This document shows, one piece after another, positions 37,587 to 49,699 of a stretch of DNA of 64,000 nucleotides. The stretch comes from Lonicera japonica. Lineage: Eukaryota > Streptophyta > Magnoliopsida > Dipsacales > Caprifoliaceae. The notes beneath the pieces are model-generated. The model made no database searches and was not told the origin of the DNA. It saw nothing but the letters and a program-made list of their open reading frames with translations. The stretch spans positions 33,885,883 to 33,949,882 of the forward strand of contig CM038469.1 of NCBI GenBank assembly GCA_021464415.1. The letters are read 5' to 3'. A program made the position numbers and the translations under genes. Position 1 is the stretch's first letter. The number at the start of each line of letters is the position of its first letter.

Positions 37587-38769
37587 GAAGGTTTTCAGAA
37601 ATGATACCTACAAACATTAGAAGTTTGATCATAATGAATGATGAGAGAATGAAGATTCAAGTTTCAATTTGCAAAGCAAGAGGCATTACTATCAATTTTC
37701 CAGAATGACGGACTTTTGAATGATCATTTAATTCGCCTATCTCCTTAAGAACACAATCTCATATTCTTCAATGCTCACAAACTAGACTTCAATACAAACA
37801 ATTCGATATAAACACAAAGAGTCATAATCATTCAAGACGGAAGAGGGAACTTTTTCAAAAATAAAAGCTCAAAGATTTGTCGATTCTAAGCACTTTCTTT
37901 ATCTCTATGGGGGGCAGCGGTTTCACTTATGAAATTTACATAACTTGCTCATTCATTGGAGCTCAAAGGAAGCTATTCACCCTTTCCTATATGGTAACCT
38001 TACCCCTCCCTAATATTAGACAAAGAGACTTAAGATTTAGTCAAGTGAAGCTTTAAGTCAATATTAGGATAAAAGTCATCCGAGTTATCAAAGTGCTATG
38101 CTTTTGTCCTCTCATTGGAGGATCTTTTCGAAAGAGCTTCCATCATTTTTGGACAAAAATTTCTCTTCTCTTAATGAAAATCAATCTAGGTGTTATTACC
38201 GAATTGGAAACAACCGAAATGATCTAGCATGTGGAACAGGAGAATATAACAGGATATGAGATTAAGTGAAGCAAGGCAATTTAAATTATCATTCAAATTC
38301 CTATTTAGATCAAAGAATTCATGCTAAAAGCTAATGAAACAATAGTCTTCATTTGAACAACAACTCAATCAATCATCAAGTTTCAAACTTCTCAAAAAAA
38401 AAAAATTAAAACGCATCTCTTCTACTCATGGAAATAGACAATAGCAAGCCAAGACAAAAATAATCACAACATAAATAGCGTACCCCCCTCAACTTAAAAT
38501 ACACATTGTCCGCAATGGAAAGAGAACAAGAAAATGCACGGTCGCTACTTTGGCTTTGCTTTCCATGATACAAAAATAAGAGATAAACAATAAATATACA
38601 CAAAACGGGTTAGAATTAGAATTCAAAAGCAAAAACCATAACATTCAACCATTAAAACCAAGTTCTAAAGTTAACATTAAGTCTAAATTCTAATACAACC
38701 CAAAAGAAATAAAGTAAAACTTAGCATAAATATAGTTAATTAAAGAGTTTCCAGGCTATCACATCATCA
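37587..38769 (-). other. 3' UTR region of element 2
   Basis: Non-coding, between the env-position ORF and the 3' LTR. It contains the CCCCCTCAACTTAAAATACACATTG-type block near 38484 shared with element 1. Confidence 0.55.
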
Positions 38770-39969
38770 TCACATATCAAAAGGTGGGGGTGGGGGAAAT
38801 CGACCGTACAATGCCTCGAACTGCTGGCGTATGAACTCTTGCTGAGTCGCCATCTGTGCTGCAACTCGTGCCTTGACCTGAGCTGCGATATTTGCCTCCA
38901 ATCGATCTTGCCGCAGCACCATTATCTCAACCCTCTCATTTATGCTCGCGAACCCGGTTTGCATCATGGCAATCATCTGTTTGAACTGCTCTCTCATGAA
39001 TTCCCTGGTGTCATCTACCGGCCCAGAGCTTGCCTGTCTTCTACGCCTTAAGGGACCCGAAACATTCGCTCCTACTTCTTCTGCCCCTTCTTCTTCGTCA
39101 TCACCCGGTGGTGGTGCAGCTGTAGAGGAACTCTGCCGGTTCCTCAATTGACCAGCGGCTCGAGTTTGGGTAGATCGGTTAAGAGGTGCTCGTGGCATTT
39201 TCTTGACAACCTCATCCCTTTCATTTACTCCCGCCCACAAACATACCCGAGTGATCAATGACCCAAATTTGATTGTTTTATTGTGGGCGACCAAGTCTAT
39301 TATTCTTGCGATTCGCCCAATGATGTGACGAAGCAAACAACAGCGCTTGTTTGTTGCAATGGCATATAGTACATACGCTTGAGAAGGGTATAGGTGCTGA
39401 ATATGAGAGGTTAGGTCCAAAGCATTGGAAATTACAAGCCACAACGTCCTAAGGCTATCATGCAAATTGCTCCTATCGAATTGAGTTCCAATCCATTATG
39501 TGGGTCTACCGGCTAGAAATGAGGCTAGGTCGTTAGCCGATAGCTCTACATAGGGGGTACCATCCGAATAAGGGAGATAATAGGCATTGTGTGGCAAAGT
39601 CGGGATGCCCGTGATCTCGCTCAAAACATTGAGGTTAAAATGGACCATTCTCCCTCGAACATGAGCAATATATACATACGGAGTATTTGGAACTGGAATT
39701 AAACTTGCAACAAATTCACGATAGATGGTGAGATTACATTGAGTACCCTGTTCCCGGAAGTAGTTAATCCATTATGGATTTCGCTCAAACATTGTTCGTT
39801 GGAGGAAATCGTCCAATGTACCGATGTAGACCGGCCTCTCGATCACTACCGTCCTCGTCTTGAAGGCGTAATTCCACCATTCGAATTCTTGGCGGCTTCG
39901 AAATCCGCGATAACCACCCCTTGCGGCTTGAATTTCAACTGGCTTAGTGGGAGGGTTAGAGGAAGCCAT
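38770..39969 (-). pseudogene. Env-position ORF of element 2 (Athila third ORF)
   Basis: A 400-codon frame downstream of pol, where Athila elements carry their extra or env-like ORF. Plant databases often call related sequences putative plant transposon protein. It starts MASSNPPTKPVEIQAARGG. Residues about 20-230 form a globular part (RQEFEWWNYAFKTRTVVIER, LSEITGIPTLPHNAYYLP, SLITRVCLWAGVNERDEV). Then come a basic and acidic disordered stretch (GDDEEEGAEEVG, RRRRQ) and a predicted coiled coil (FKQMIAMMQTGFASINERVE to QQEFIRQQFEALYG) ending in a proline run. I see no signal peptide or clear membrane segment, so an envelope role is not supported. The frame is unbroken except for two in-frame TAA stops, at 39774-39772 and 39498-39496, both in the context CCA/ACA TAA TGG ATT. 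Its function is unknown in the lineage. Confidence 0.7.
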
Positions 39970-40266
39970 AAAAGAGTAATGTGATGCTTTAGAGGATGGA
40001 GAGATGAGAAATTTCGAGATTTGTTTTGGTAGGGCTTGAAATTGGTGAGGAGAGAAGGAAAGGGGGATTTTTGGGATGGGTTTGATGATTGAGGTTCGAA
40101 ATTGGAAGATTTGATGGTTGATTCTAGGTGGGGAAGGATGGAAATGGTGTTTGGGGAAGGTTTGGGATCAATGGGGGAAGAGGGGCTAGGGTTTGGAGAA
40201 GATTTGGGAGAAGGAGAAGAGAGAAATGGGGGTTTTAGAAACGGCACCCCTGTTTTAATTCGCGAC

Positions 40267-40471
40267 CATGATCGATCATGGCCAACCCATGATCGATCAT
40301 GGGTCATTCTGCCCAAATGGTTTTTTTGTTCAATGATCGATCATGGGAAACCCATGATCGATCATGCTGCCCTCTGCCCAAATCTAAGTCTTCCATGATC
40401 GATCATGGAATCCCATGATCGATCATGCTTCTAACTGCTTGAAGAAATTTTTTCACCCATGATCAATCATG
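40267..40471. repeat. GATCGATC palindrome cluster between pol and env-position ORF
   Basis: Seven copies of CATGATCGATCATG (the last reads CATGATCAATCATG), starting at 40267 and ending at 40471, about 300-500 bases upstream of the ORF start at 39969. Same unit as in the LTR U3 of this element. Confidence 0.88.
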
Positions 40472-40709
40472 AACCAATCTGCCAGAAAAATTTTGTTTGC
40501 CCTCTTTGCTCTAAAACACCTTATTGCTCCCCTCAACTTAATCCGTCCAGACTCAATGACACCCGAATCTCCGATGACAATTCCTGAAACTCAAAAATAC
40601 TAACAAAAATATTATTTACAAAATCGACCCATGCCTTTTAGGCATAAGTCGGGTCTTCGAGAGGGGTGGACTCCTCTCGAGGTGGGAATTCCAAAAACGG
40701 CTTAAGGCG

Positions 40710-43149
40710 TTATCCATTCACTTTGAAAACATAGCTAGTTTTGGGATCCTCAACATTCACAGCCCCAAAAGGAAATACATGACGGACAATGTAGGGACCG
40801 ATCCAACGAGACTTTAACTTTCCCGGAAAGAGATGTAGACGAGTATCATAAACAAGAACTTTGTGCCCAAGTTTGAATTCTTTTCTCAAAATGGATTTAT
40901 CATGAAAAATTTTGGCACGTTCCTTGCTTATCTTTGCATTGTCATAAGCATCTCTTCTTAATTCCTCAATTTCATCTACTTGCAACTTACGGTCAAGCCC
41001 GGCTTTTTTCAAATCATAGTTAACCATCTTAGTTGCCCAGTATGATTTGTGTTCCAACTCTACTGGCAAATGACATGGCTTTCCGTACACAATGCGATAA
41101 GGAGATATATCTAGAGTTGTTTTATACGCAGTACGGTAAGCCCAAAGTGCATCGGTCAGTCTTAACGACCAATCCTTGCGGTTCGGGTTTACCATTTTTT
41201 ATAGAATCTGTTTGATCTCCCTATTTGCCAACTCGGCTTGACCATTAGTTTGAGGATGATAAGCGAGCGATACTTTGTGGTTTACACCATACTTTTGCAT
41301 TAATGATTGAAATGGTCTGTTGCAAAAGTGAGTACCGACATCGCTTATTATTGCCTTGGGAGTGCCAAAACGTGCAAGAATGTGTTCTTTCAGAAATCGG
41401 ATCACCACTTTGTGATCATTTTTCTTGCACGCTTGGGCTTCCAACCATTTTGAAACATAATCTACGGCAACTAAAATGTTAAGATTACCGTAGGAGGATG
41501 GGAACGGTCCCATAAAATCGATGCCCCAGCAATCAAAGATTTCAATCATCAGGATTGGGTTAAGTGGCATCATATTCCTCTTGGAGATCCCTCCAAGCAT
41601 TTGGTATCTTTGGCATGCCTTGCAAAAGCGTTGTGCGTCCTTAAAAAGCGACGGCCAGTACAGTCCACTTTGCAAAATCTTCGCGGTGGTCTTCTTTGTC
41701 GAGAAGTGTCCTCCGCAAGCCTCAGAATGGCAGAAGGATAGAGCTCTCTCCACTTCTTCCTCTGGGATGCACCGTTGGATAATCTGATCCGCACAATACT
41801 TAAACAGGTACGGTTCATCCCAATAGAATCGACCCACTTCGCTCAAGACCCTTTTTCTGTCTTGTGCGCCCCATGACTTTGGTATCTTGTCGGTCACAAG
41901 ATAATTTACAATGTCCGCATACCATGGGAGTGTCGAGATTACTAACAATTGCTCGTCTGTAAATGAATCTTGGATCGGACTTTCTTCAATTTTGTTCGTA
42001 AAAGTGAGTCGGGACAGATGATCGGCCACCACATTCTCGACTCCCTTTTTGTCCTTGATACTTAAATGGAATTCTTCCAACAAGAGTATCCACCTCAAAA
42101 GCCGCGGCTTGGCATCTTTCTTTGTGAACAAATACTTCAATGCCGCGTGATCCGTGAAAATAACAATGGGCGATCCTATCAAGTAGGATCGAAACTTGTC
42201 CAAGGCGAAAACAATTGCCAGAAGCTCTTTCTCTGTCGTGGTGTAATTCATTTGCGCATCATTCAAAGTCCTACTTGCATAGTATATCACACTCGGTTTC
42301 TTGTCTTTCCGTTGACCAAGAACCGCTCCCACTGCATAGTCACTTACGTTGCACATGAACTCGAATGGAAAGCTCCGGTCCGGTGTCTGCATAATCGGCG
42401 TAGTAGTGAGCATATGCTTCAGAGAGACGAAGGCTTCCTCGCACTTGGCATCCCACTCAAAGGGCGCATCCTTGAGAAGTAAATTACACATCGGCTTGGA
42501 AATGGAACTGAAGTTCTTGATAAACCACCTATAAAACCCGGCATGTCCTAGAAAGGATCGGACATCTTTGACATTTTTAGGTGTAGAAAGTTTGGCAATC
42601 AATTCGATTTTAGCTTTATCCACTTCAATTCCTTCTGACGAAATGATATGCCCTAATACAATTCCCTTGGTAACCATAAAATGGCACTTCTCCCAATTCA
42701 ACACCAATTGTTTTTCCACACATCTTTCCAAAACCTGTTCCAGGTTAGTCAAGTAATTGTCGAATGACTTACAATAGACGGTAAAGTCATCCATAAAAAC
42801 TTCCAAAGTCCTTTCCACCATATCGCTAAAAATACTTAGCATACACCATTGGAAAGTGGCCGGTGCGTTACACAGACCAAAGGCATGTAAAGGTGGTCTT
42901 TTCTTGATCATCTAGGTCGATCTCAATTTGATTGTACCCAGAAACACCATCGAGGAACGAGTAATATTCATGGCCCGCTACCCTTTCTAGAGCTTGATCT
43001 AAAAAAGGGAGTAGGAAATGATCTTTACGAGTTGCTTCATTGAGTTTACGGTAGTCAATACACATTCGCCACCCGGTGGTGACTCTTTGTGGAACCAACT
43101 CATTTGATTCGTTCTTAATTACCGTAAGACCCGATTTTTTCGGTACCAC
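40710..43149 (-). pseudogene. Pol of element 2: reverse transcriptase, RNase H, integrase
   Basis: RT N-terminal part at 43149-42868 (GWRMCIDYRKLNE, FLDGVSGYNQIEID). A deletion of about 30 bases then removes the segment between KTTFTC and [10 protein letters not shown] and shifts frame. From 42911 one 734-codon frame runs to 40710 with a single in-frame TAA at 41198-41196. In the 570-residue part: RT box FMDD (39-42), [11 protein letters not shown] (120-130), RNase H (182-300), H2C2 region (395-436), integrase catalytic Asp465, Asp524 and Glu560 (a proper D-x58-D-x35-E). After the stop comes the integrase C-terminal region ([35 protein letters not shown]). Key residues lost: the first RNase H Asp is Asn188 (MCNVSD where MCDASD is normal), and the last zinc ligand Cys is Tyr436 (CQRYQ for CxRCQ). 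Both fit G-to-A changes. Confidence 0.9.
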
Positions 43150-43164
43150 TTGAGTTGGACTAAC

Positions 43165-44349
43165 CTATTTACTATCCGAGATTGGATAGATGAATTTCAA
43201 CACCTCGTTCCTAACCACTTCTTGCATGTTAGGATTCAACCGGCGTTGAAATTGCCTTGATGTTTTCACCCTATCCTCCAAGTGAATTTTATGTGTACAA
43301 ATCAATGGGCTTATTCCTTGGAGGTCGACAAGAGTCCAACCAAAAGCCTTTTTGTATTTACCAAGCAAATTAACCAACCTTACCTCTTGGTCGTCCGAGA
43401 GATCGGACGAAATGATGACGGGGTAAGTGTCTGAAGCTCCTAAGAAGGCATACTTCAAATTGCTAGGCAATAGCTTGAGATCCATTTGTCCTTCAAGCTT
43501 TTTGGTGGACGATGATGTGTTTTCCTCTTTCTCCAAGCATTCAACCTATTTGTCACACAAGCAAAACACTTACATACAATCCTCGGGTTCATCAGAAGTG
43601 GTTAGATAACCTTCCATTGAGCCCGATTCGAAGTTTGCCACAAAGTGGTCTTGGATACATGACTCTATCATGTTCACGTGTTCGCTTTCCTCTTCATCAT
43701 CGTCATCTTTTTTGTTACTCAAAGAGAACACGTTTAGCTCTAGAGTCATGTTTCCAAATGTTAACTTCACGATTCTGTTCTTGCAATTTATTATAGCATT
43801 AGAAGTGGCAAGAAATGGTCGTCCAAGGATAACCAAAATCTCATTAGCGGGATTCGACACTAGTTGCATGTCGAGGATGATGAAATCAACCGAAAAATAA
43901 AACTTGTCTACTTGGACAAGTACATCCTCGACTATCCTTCTTGGGATTTTAACGGATCGGTCCGCTAATTGGATTGTAACCCTCGTGGGTTTCAACTCAC
44001 CCAACCCCAATTGTTGATATACTGAATATGGGAGCACATTCACACTTGCTCCCAAATCTAACAACGCATTTTTTATCTTACAATTTCCTATGAAACATGA
44101 AATTGTGGGACAACCGGGGTCTTTGAACTTGGGGGTCCTCGTGCCTTGCATTATGGAGCTCACTTGCTCCGCCATGAAGGCCTTCTTCTTGACATTCAAC
44201 CTCCGTTTGGTAGTACATAAGTTCTTGAGGAACTTAGCATACGAAGGTATTTGCTTGACCGCATCAAGCAATGGAATGTTGATTTTCACTTGTCTAAAAA
44301 CGTCCAAAATCTCGGTATTAGATTTGGATGGTTGGCTTAATCTCTCCAA
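43165..44349 (-). pseudogene. Protease and linker of element 2
   Basis: A 259-codon frame (44349-43570) covers the end of Gag (EILDVFRQVKINIPLLDAV) and the protease, with catalytic Asp in DLGASVNVLP at residues 98-107, then GLGELKP, VTIQLADRSVKIPR and LGRPFLATSNAIINCKN. A stop at 43570 precedes a second frame (43536-43165, MDLKLLPSNLKYAFLG, DLQGISPLICTHKIHLE), which is the linker into RT. It is less damaged than the counterpart in element 1. Confidence 0.87.
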
Positions 44350-45926
44350 AAAATGGGACCCTTCCCATTTTTTATTTTTTCGAGATCTTCATTTCCTTGT
44401 TTCTCTTCCTCTCTTTTCTTTTCTTCACTCACATCCTTCTCAACTCTCATAGGCTCAACTATGTCCTCTACCCTGGGGGTTTTAGGAACAATAGTTTTGT
44501 CTACCTCATTCCCACTCCTTAAGATTGTGATAGATTTAAGTTCTTCTAACTTGGTGCTAGACTCCCCTCCCTCTATGACTTGAACTTGGCCTCTAGGATT
44601 AACTAAAGGTTGAGAGGGAAATTTTCCCTTCTCTTGGGTAGCTAGGGCGGTGGTGAGTTTAGACATTTGAGTTTTTAACTCACCCACATCACGATCCGTT
44701 TTGTCCACAAATGATCTCAACAAAGCTTCCAACTTTTGGTTGGGATTTTGATTATGAGGTGGAACAAAAGAGTTTTTAGGTTGTTGTTGCCTTTGGTTTT
44801 GATGATATTGGTTGTGGTTCTGACCTTGATTTCCTCCCTAACTGAAATTGGGGTGATTCTTCTATCCCTCATTGTACCTTTGAGAATAAGGGTCATTCTG
44901 GTTTTGGTTTTGGTTGTACTGGTGCAAAGAATTGACTTGAGCGGGATCTTTGAGGACTTCCCGAAAAGCGGGAATGGTAGGGCAATCCTCGGTAGTGTGT
45001 CCCGAATTTTCGCAAATGACACACAACTGACTCGAGGATACTACGTTGACCTCCTTAAGCTTACTTGCTTCCATTGCCTCTACTTTCTTAAACAATTAGA
45101 ATAATCTCGTACCCATGTCATCCTCGTTGGACACTTGGTACAACCCACCCCTTCCTTGAATTTTGGCTTTGGGTTCCTCAGTATAGGTGTTCCAATTTTG
45201 GGCACCTTCTGCTAATTCATCGAAATATAGCAAAGCCTCATCGGGATTCTTAGTTAAGAATTGACCATTACACATGATCTCGACAAACGTACGCATATCA
45301 GGGGTGAGGGATTCATAAAAGAAACTAACAAGGCTCCAAGTTTCGTGACCGTGGTGAGGGCATGCATTTAAAAGTTCCTTGTATCTTTCCCAACACTTAT
45401 AAAAACTTTCATTTTCTTTTGGCGAAAAATTTGATATTGCCCTTCTTAAAGCATTGGTTCTATGAACGGGAAAGAAATTTTTTAGAAACTCCTCTAGAAG
45501 CTCTTGCCAAGACCGAATTGATTGCGGTCTTTGAGCCTTTATCCAAATTTTTCCTTTGTCTTTTAGGGAGAAAGGAAAGAGTTTTAATCGCATGACATCC
45601 TCGTCTATATTTGCCTCACGAAATGTGGAGCAGACTTCTTCAAAGTCTTTCAAATGCAAGAATGGATTTTCAGACTCCATACCATGAAAAGATGGGATAT
45701 GCTGAAGCATACCTGGCTTGAAAGAGAACACACTGGCCTGTCCGGTGGGAAGTACGATGCATGAGTTCGAAGTTGCCCGAGGCGGTTGAAGGTAGTCCCT
45801 CATTGTCCTAACTGGAGGAACATTGTTGGCACATTCCCCTTCATTATCGCTCTCGTGATCCGCCGCTCTTCCTTGGTTTGCCATTCTTGGAGATGTGGGA
45901 AGGCTAATTCGAATATCCACGAACAA
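44337..45926 (-). pseudogene. Gag of element 2, with in-frame stops
   Basis: Starts at ATG 45926-45924. Landmarks TMRDYLQPPRATSNSCIVLP, GMLQHIPSFHGMESENPFLH, FFPVHRTNALRRAISNFSPK and YKELLNACPHHGHETW are continuous over 276 codons. Then TAA at 45098-45096 stands where element 1 has CAA (FIQLSKKVEA). The frame continues through a CCHC knuckle CVICENSGHTTEDC (45023-44982) and reaches TAG after RYNEG, where element 1 has TGG (RYNEGWRNHP). A second TGG-to-TAG change follows in NFSWGG. The last part (44732-44337) carries DKTDRDVGELKTQMSKL and SITILRSGNEVDKTIVP, and ends in a frameshift near 44345. These stops are C-to-T or G-to-A transitions. Confidence 0.9.
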
Positions 45927-46082
45927 TCGCCCTTACATAGGCTTAGGAAAACTTGTTCAAGTGGCTCCTCGGGACTCTACAAAGTCAAATAAGAATAAGA
46001 GAGAAAAATAAATTAATTAAATGGAGAGATACTTACAAAGATTGGGTTTATACAAAACCCGAAATCCGCCTTTTGCCTTAGT

Positions 46083-46099
46083 CCCCGGCAACGGCGCCA
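46083..46099 (-). other. Primer-binding site of element 2, tRNA-Asp
   Basis: TGGCGCCGTTGCCGGGG on the - strand, identical to that of element 1 and six bases from the LTR. Confidence 0.92.
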
Positions 46100-46105
46100 A
46101 AAACT

Positions 46106-47796
46106 TGAAGCGCGGATAATATCGCTTTGTGGTAGCCCAAGTGCAGGCACGCCAAGTTATAGTATAGTCTCAAAAGTCCGAGTGTCGAACCACAGGGATA
46201 AGTGAAAAGGAATGGAATGGAATACGAATTAAATGGTTTTTCTGGTTTTCTAAGTTGAAATTGTTGTGAAACAACGAAATTGTAAAACGGATGTGAAAAT
46301 TAATAAGAAAGCACTAAGGTAAGTGGAGGTTAGTTACGATTTAAGAGACGGTGATCACTAGCTCATACGAAGATTTCAACACAAGGTTTCTCGAGATATG
46401 GGGAATGTTGGTGTATCTCTCAATAGCAAAGGGTGCGACGCTAGGCGACTCATTCCCGGATTGAAACTATATCAAGAAAGAGCCAATCAACATTCCACCA
46501 AAGACGAGTTTATCATTCCTACCTCTTAGCTACGGGTGTGAAACAAGGCAACCCATTCCCGATGAAGCTAATCCGAAATAGATATAACAAACTCATCATA
46601 TAAAGATTTAACATAAAGCAAGTGTATGTAATCTCATGGTTTAAAGAATGAAAATTAGAAAATGAATCCTAACAATGAACCGGAATGAAGTTTATGGGAT
46701 AAATTTGTCAATTCATCATTTATCACTTATGGTAGAAAATAAAGAGTCTAAGAATCACATAAAGTGTAAGAAGCACTCAATATATCAATAAATGAATCAA
46801 GGATAAGCTAAACAAATTTAACAATCCATCTATGGAGTTTTATGATCTATTTATAATTTCTACAAAAAGGACTAAAACTCCATGAATGGGGGAAAGAGAC
46901 TACAAGCTTTCTAGAACCATATAAATATGTTGTATGTTCATAAACAACCAAACACTAAATATACAAGGCATATAAAGTCTTAATTGAATATGAAAATACC
47001 TAGAAAATTGAATATGAAAGATACCTAGAAAGCTAGAAAGAATGGAGGAAATGAAGAAGAAAAGGATTTATAAATATTTCTCAAACTTTAAACATGGATT
47101 TAGCCATTAATCACCAAATATTATATCGCGATTCACCTCCGTAACCTTAGCAAAAGACTACTCCATAATACTCGAAGCAAGAATTACAAAAGAAGCATTC
47201 ATTTCTTAAAATCAAAGTAACTTACAAGAGGAAAGAAGAAAATTACCAAGCTTTAGCTCTCCCTTCTCTCTAAAACTTATACAAAGATAAAGATATCTTA
47301 GCCTAGAAGCTAAGAGAAATAATATATATTAAAATGTTGCAAAATATCTAACTAAATATCTAAAATAACTTAAACCACTAAAATAGCCCATTTTGGGTGT
47401 GAAAGGAGGAAGTTGCCCGAAGGCATGATCGGTCATGCTAATACCATGATCGATCATGGAGTGTTCTGGAGTTGAGATCATGGAGTTTCTGGAGTTGAGA
47501 TTGCACCATGATCGATCATGCTAATACCATGATCGATCATGGTTCTGGGATCTCTTCAAATCAGCATTCTTGTGAGCTTTTGGCTAACACTTGATCAATT
47601 TATGCAATGCCATTGTATCCCAATCCTACAAACACATGGAATACAACAAAATGCACACCAACTTGGGCCATGTTAGATACAAAACTCGCTAAGGCACTAA
47701 TCTCGAGATAAGTGGATAATTAGACAGAATAAAAGCGACAAACGCGTCAAGCGACTCCCTAAAGAGCTTATACATGACAATATTATGCGTTTATCA
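46106..47796 (-). repeat. 5' LTR of element 2
   Basis: 1,691 bp. Carries a palindrome cluster at 47424-47542 and, about 95 bases further in the direction of transcription, an AT box TTTTAATATATATT (47334-47321) that could serve as TATA. Confidence 0.95.
47424..47542. repeat. GATCGATC palindrome cluster in 5' LTR of element 2
   Basis: Four palindromes: CATGATCGGTCATG (one mismatch) and three perfect CATGATCGATCATG. A local duplication of about 40 bp (gtgttctggagttgag and ataccatgatcg) has added copies compared with the 3' LTR. Confidence 0.85.
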
Positions 47797-49392
47797 AAAA
47801 GTTCTAAAATTCAAAAGCTCGTGACATATTTTGAAACTATAAAGATAAAAGAGGATGAGTCATTTGATACTTTTTATAGTAAGCTAAAAAACATAGTGAA
47901 TTCTCTTTAAAACCTTCGCGAAATAATTTATGAATCTTGTGTTATAAAAAAATCATATGGTCTTTGCCTGATAGGTTCCTTCAAAAAATTATTGCCATTG
48001 AAGAAAGTAAGGATTTTATTTCCTTAACGGAAAAAAAATGATTAGCTCTTTTCAAACTTTTGAGTCTAACCGACTTTTAAAATACAGTACTCAAAAGAAA
48101 AATGCAAATCAAATCATTGCATTTAAATCTAAAGATGAGAACATAGTTGAATCCAATAAATGATCTATGTTTGATTTTTAAGAGATAGTTAATTTTACAT
48201 GTAATTTTAATAAATTCATGAAACTAAATTAGAAATCCTGTAATAATGGTCAAAATTTTGGGAAATTAGGGAAAGAAAATCTCGAGATTAAACCCCAATT
48301 AAGTGAGAATTGCTTTGAGCTTCAATGTAGAGGTCATAAAGCTTTAGAATGCCCTATAAAGATTAAGAGACTAGAGAAAGCACTTGGTAAAAAGGGAATG
48401 CATGCCACACTTAGTGTTGATGAGAAAAATTCGGACACTTAAAAGGATTCTCATAAGTATGTAGCTTTTGGCGCAAAAGTTGCTTTAGAAGAAGTGAATC
48501 AAGAAATTTTAATTCCAAAAATTCACTTTCTGATGAAGGGGAAGACTTTTCGGATCGTCAATCGACCTATGACGCTCATTGACTAGAATATCAAAAACTT
48601 TTTGTGAAAAATTCAAAACTTACATCTAAAACACAATTTATTTATTTTTAAAAAAAAAACCTTCTTGATTTTAAAAAAGAAAAAAACAAGTTCATAAAAT
48701 TCAAAGGCCGAAATGACCAAATTTTTAAAGAAGATTAGGCTATTTAAAGCGAAAAAGAAAATTGTCTTTGTTTAATTAGTTCTTTTAAAAAAGGAAAATT
48801 TGTAGTATAAGGACAAAATTAAACGACTTTAAGAATGTGTAATTGTCAAAGTTGGGTTACAAATTAATTACAAGAAACTTGAATCAATGCTTTCAAATCA
48901 AAAGCGTGGAAATAATAAACAAGGACTTAGATTCTTAAATTTTGATGCTAAAAAGAAAACCAATGTCGTCTTTGTGAAAGTCGCTTCTCAAAATTCAAGT
49001 TTCAATGGTGCTAGTTCTTCTAAGTCTAAAACGTTCGTTGATAGAAATCCTTAAGTTCCAAAGAAAGCCAAGAACATCCAAACGGGAAAATAATGTTTTG
49101 TTCAAAAATCGATTTTTCAAAAGTTTTCCATTCGAAAGTTCTTGAAGATCAAGTGATGCCTTTTGATGGGTATAAGCATACATTCCCACAGCCCTTTTGG
49201 TGTGAGTATTGCGACAGGAAAGGCCACTTGAGAGAATTTTTTCAGCAAGCTTTACAACAGATACAAAAGAGTGTTCCAATTCTTAAACCGAAACCTAAAC
49301 CAAAAGAGAGAAAAACAAAAAACAACAAGGTTATGATTTTGAAAAGTGATGGAAACAAGAATGATAGTACTACAAGAATTAGGAAGATTTAG
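47797..49392 (+). pseudogene. Copia gag, 3' fragment (right of element 2)
   Basis: Continues the gag cut at 35831: KLVTYFETIKIKEDESFDTF followed by YSKLKNIVNS, a typical UBN2/copia Gag stretch. A degenerate CCHC knuckle is at about 48311 (CFE...GHKALECP, second Cys out of register). A second knuckle, CEYCDRKGHLREF, is near 49200 in a 99-codon frame (49093-49392) that starts MFCSKIDFSKVF and ends in Lys-rich sequence. Many stops and shifts. The following pol genes are absent; sequence drifts into unrelated AT-rich DNA after about 49450. Confidence 0.7.
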
Positions 49393-49699
49393 ATTCCGAA
49401 AGGGATCATTGCACCTACTTAGGTGATAAATAGTCCGCCTAGCATGGAATTGGCTAGATGGATGGCTATACTTGGGTGAGTTTGATGTTTTGGTTGATTT
49501 TAGCTCCTTGCATAGGTACTAAAACAAAGTTGATTTTGGTTTTGAATTTTTGATTGCTAATTGTCTATATGCTTTAAAAAAATTATTACTTGCACACATA
49601 TGATTATAACTGTTTTTATTTTTATATATCTCTAGATTTTCATATTTAAATGCTTAATTTGGAGATATATATACATAATGATTTAACAATTCAATAACT
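49393..49699. other. AT-rich junction, no gene
   Basis: Possible last traces of copia gag to about 49480 (SMELARWMAILG), then no recognisable content. Confidence 0.45.

Larger units (their letters stand above)
35832..47796 (-). mobile_element. Element 2: complete Athila-like Ty3/gypsy retrotransposon
   Basis: 11,965 bp with TG...CA LTRs and target duplication AAAAG (35827-35831 and 47797-47801), inserted in the copia gag. Read on the - strand: 5' LTR (47796-46106), tRNA-Asp primer site (46099-46083), gag (45926-44337), protease (44349-43570), pol (43149-40710), palindrome cluster (40471-40267), env-position ORF (39969-38770), 3' UTR, purine-rich tract (37472-37461, TTGAGGGGAGT) and 3' LTR (37460-35832). 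Related to element 1 in proteins but with an unrelated LTR, so a separate family. Confidence 0.94.

Noticed and set aside
38770..39969. True retroviral envelope gene
   Set aside because: No signal peptide, cleavage site or membrane anchor is visible; only the position is env-like.
37125..47542. GATCGATC repeats as a CRISPR-like array
   Set aside because: Units are palindromes with irregular, non-unique spacers, inside eukaryotic LTRs, with no cas genes.
49093..49392. A stand-alone zinc-knuckle gene
   Set aside because: Orientation, position and Gag-like sequence on both sides make it the tail of the decayed copia gag.
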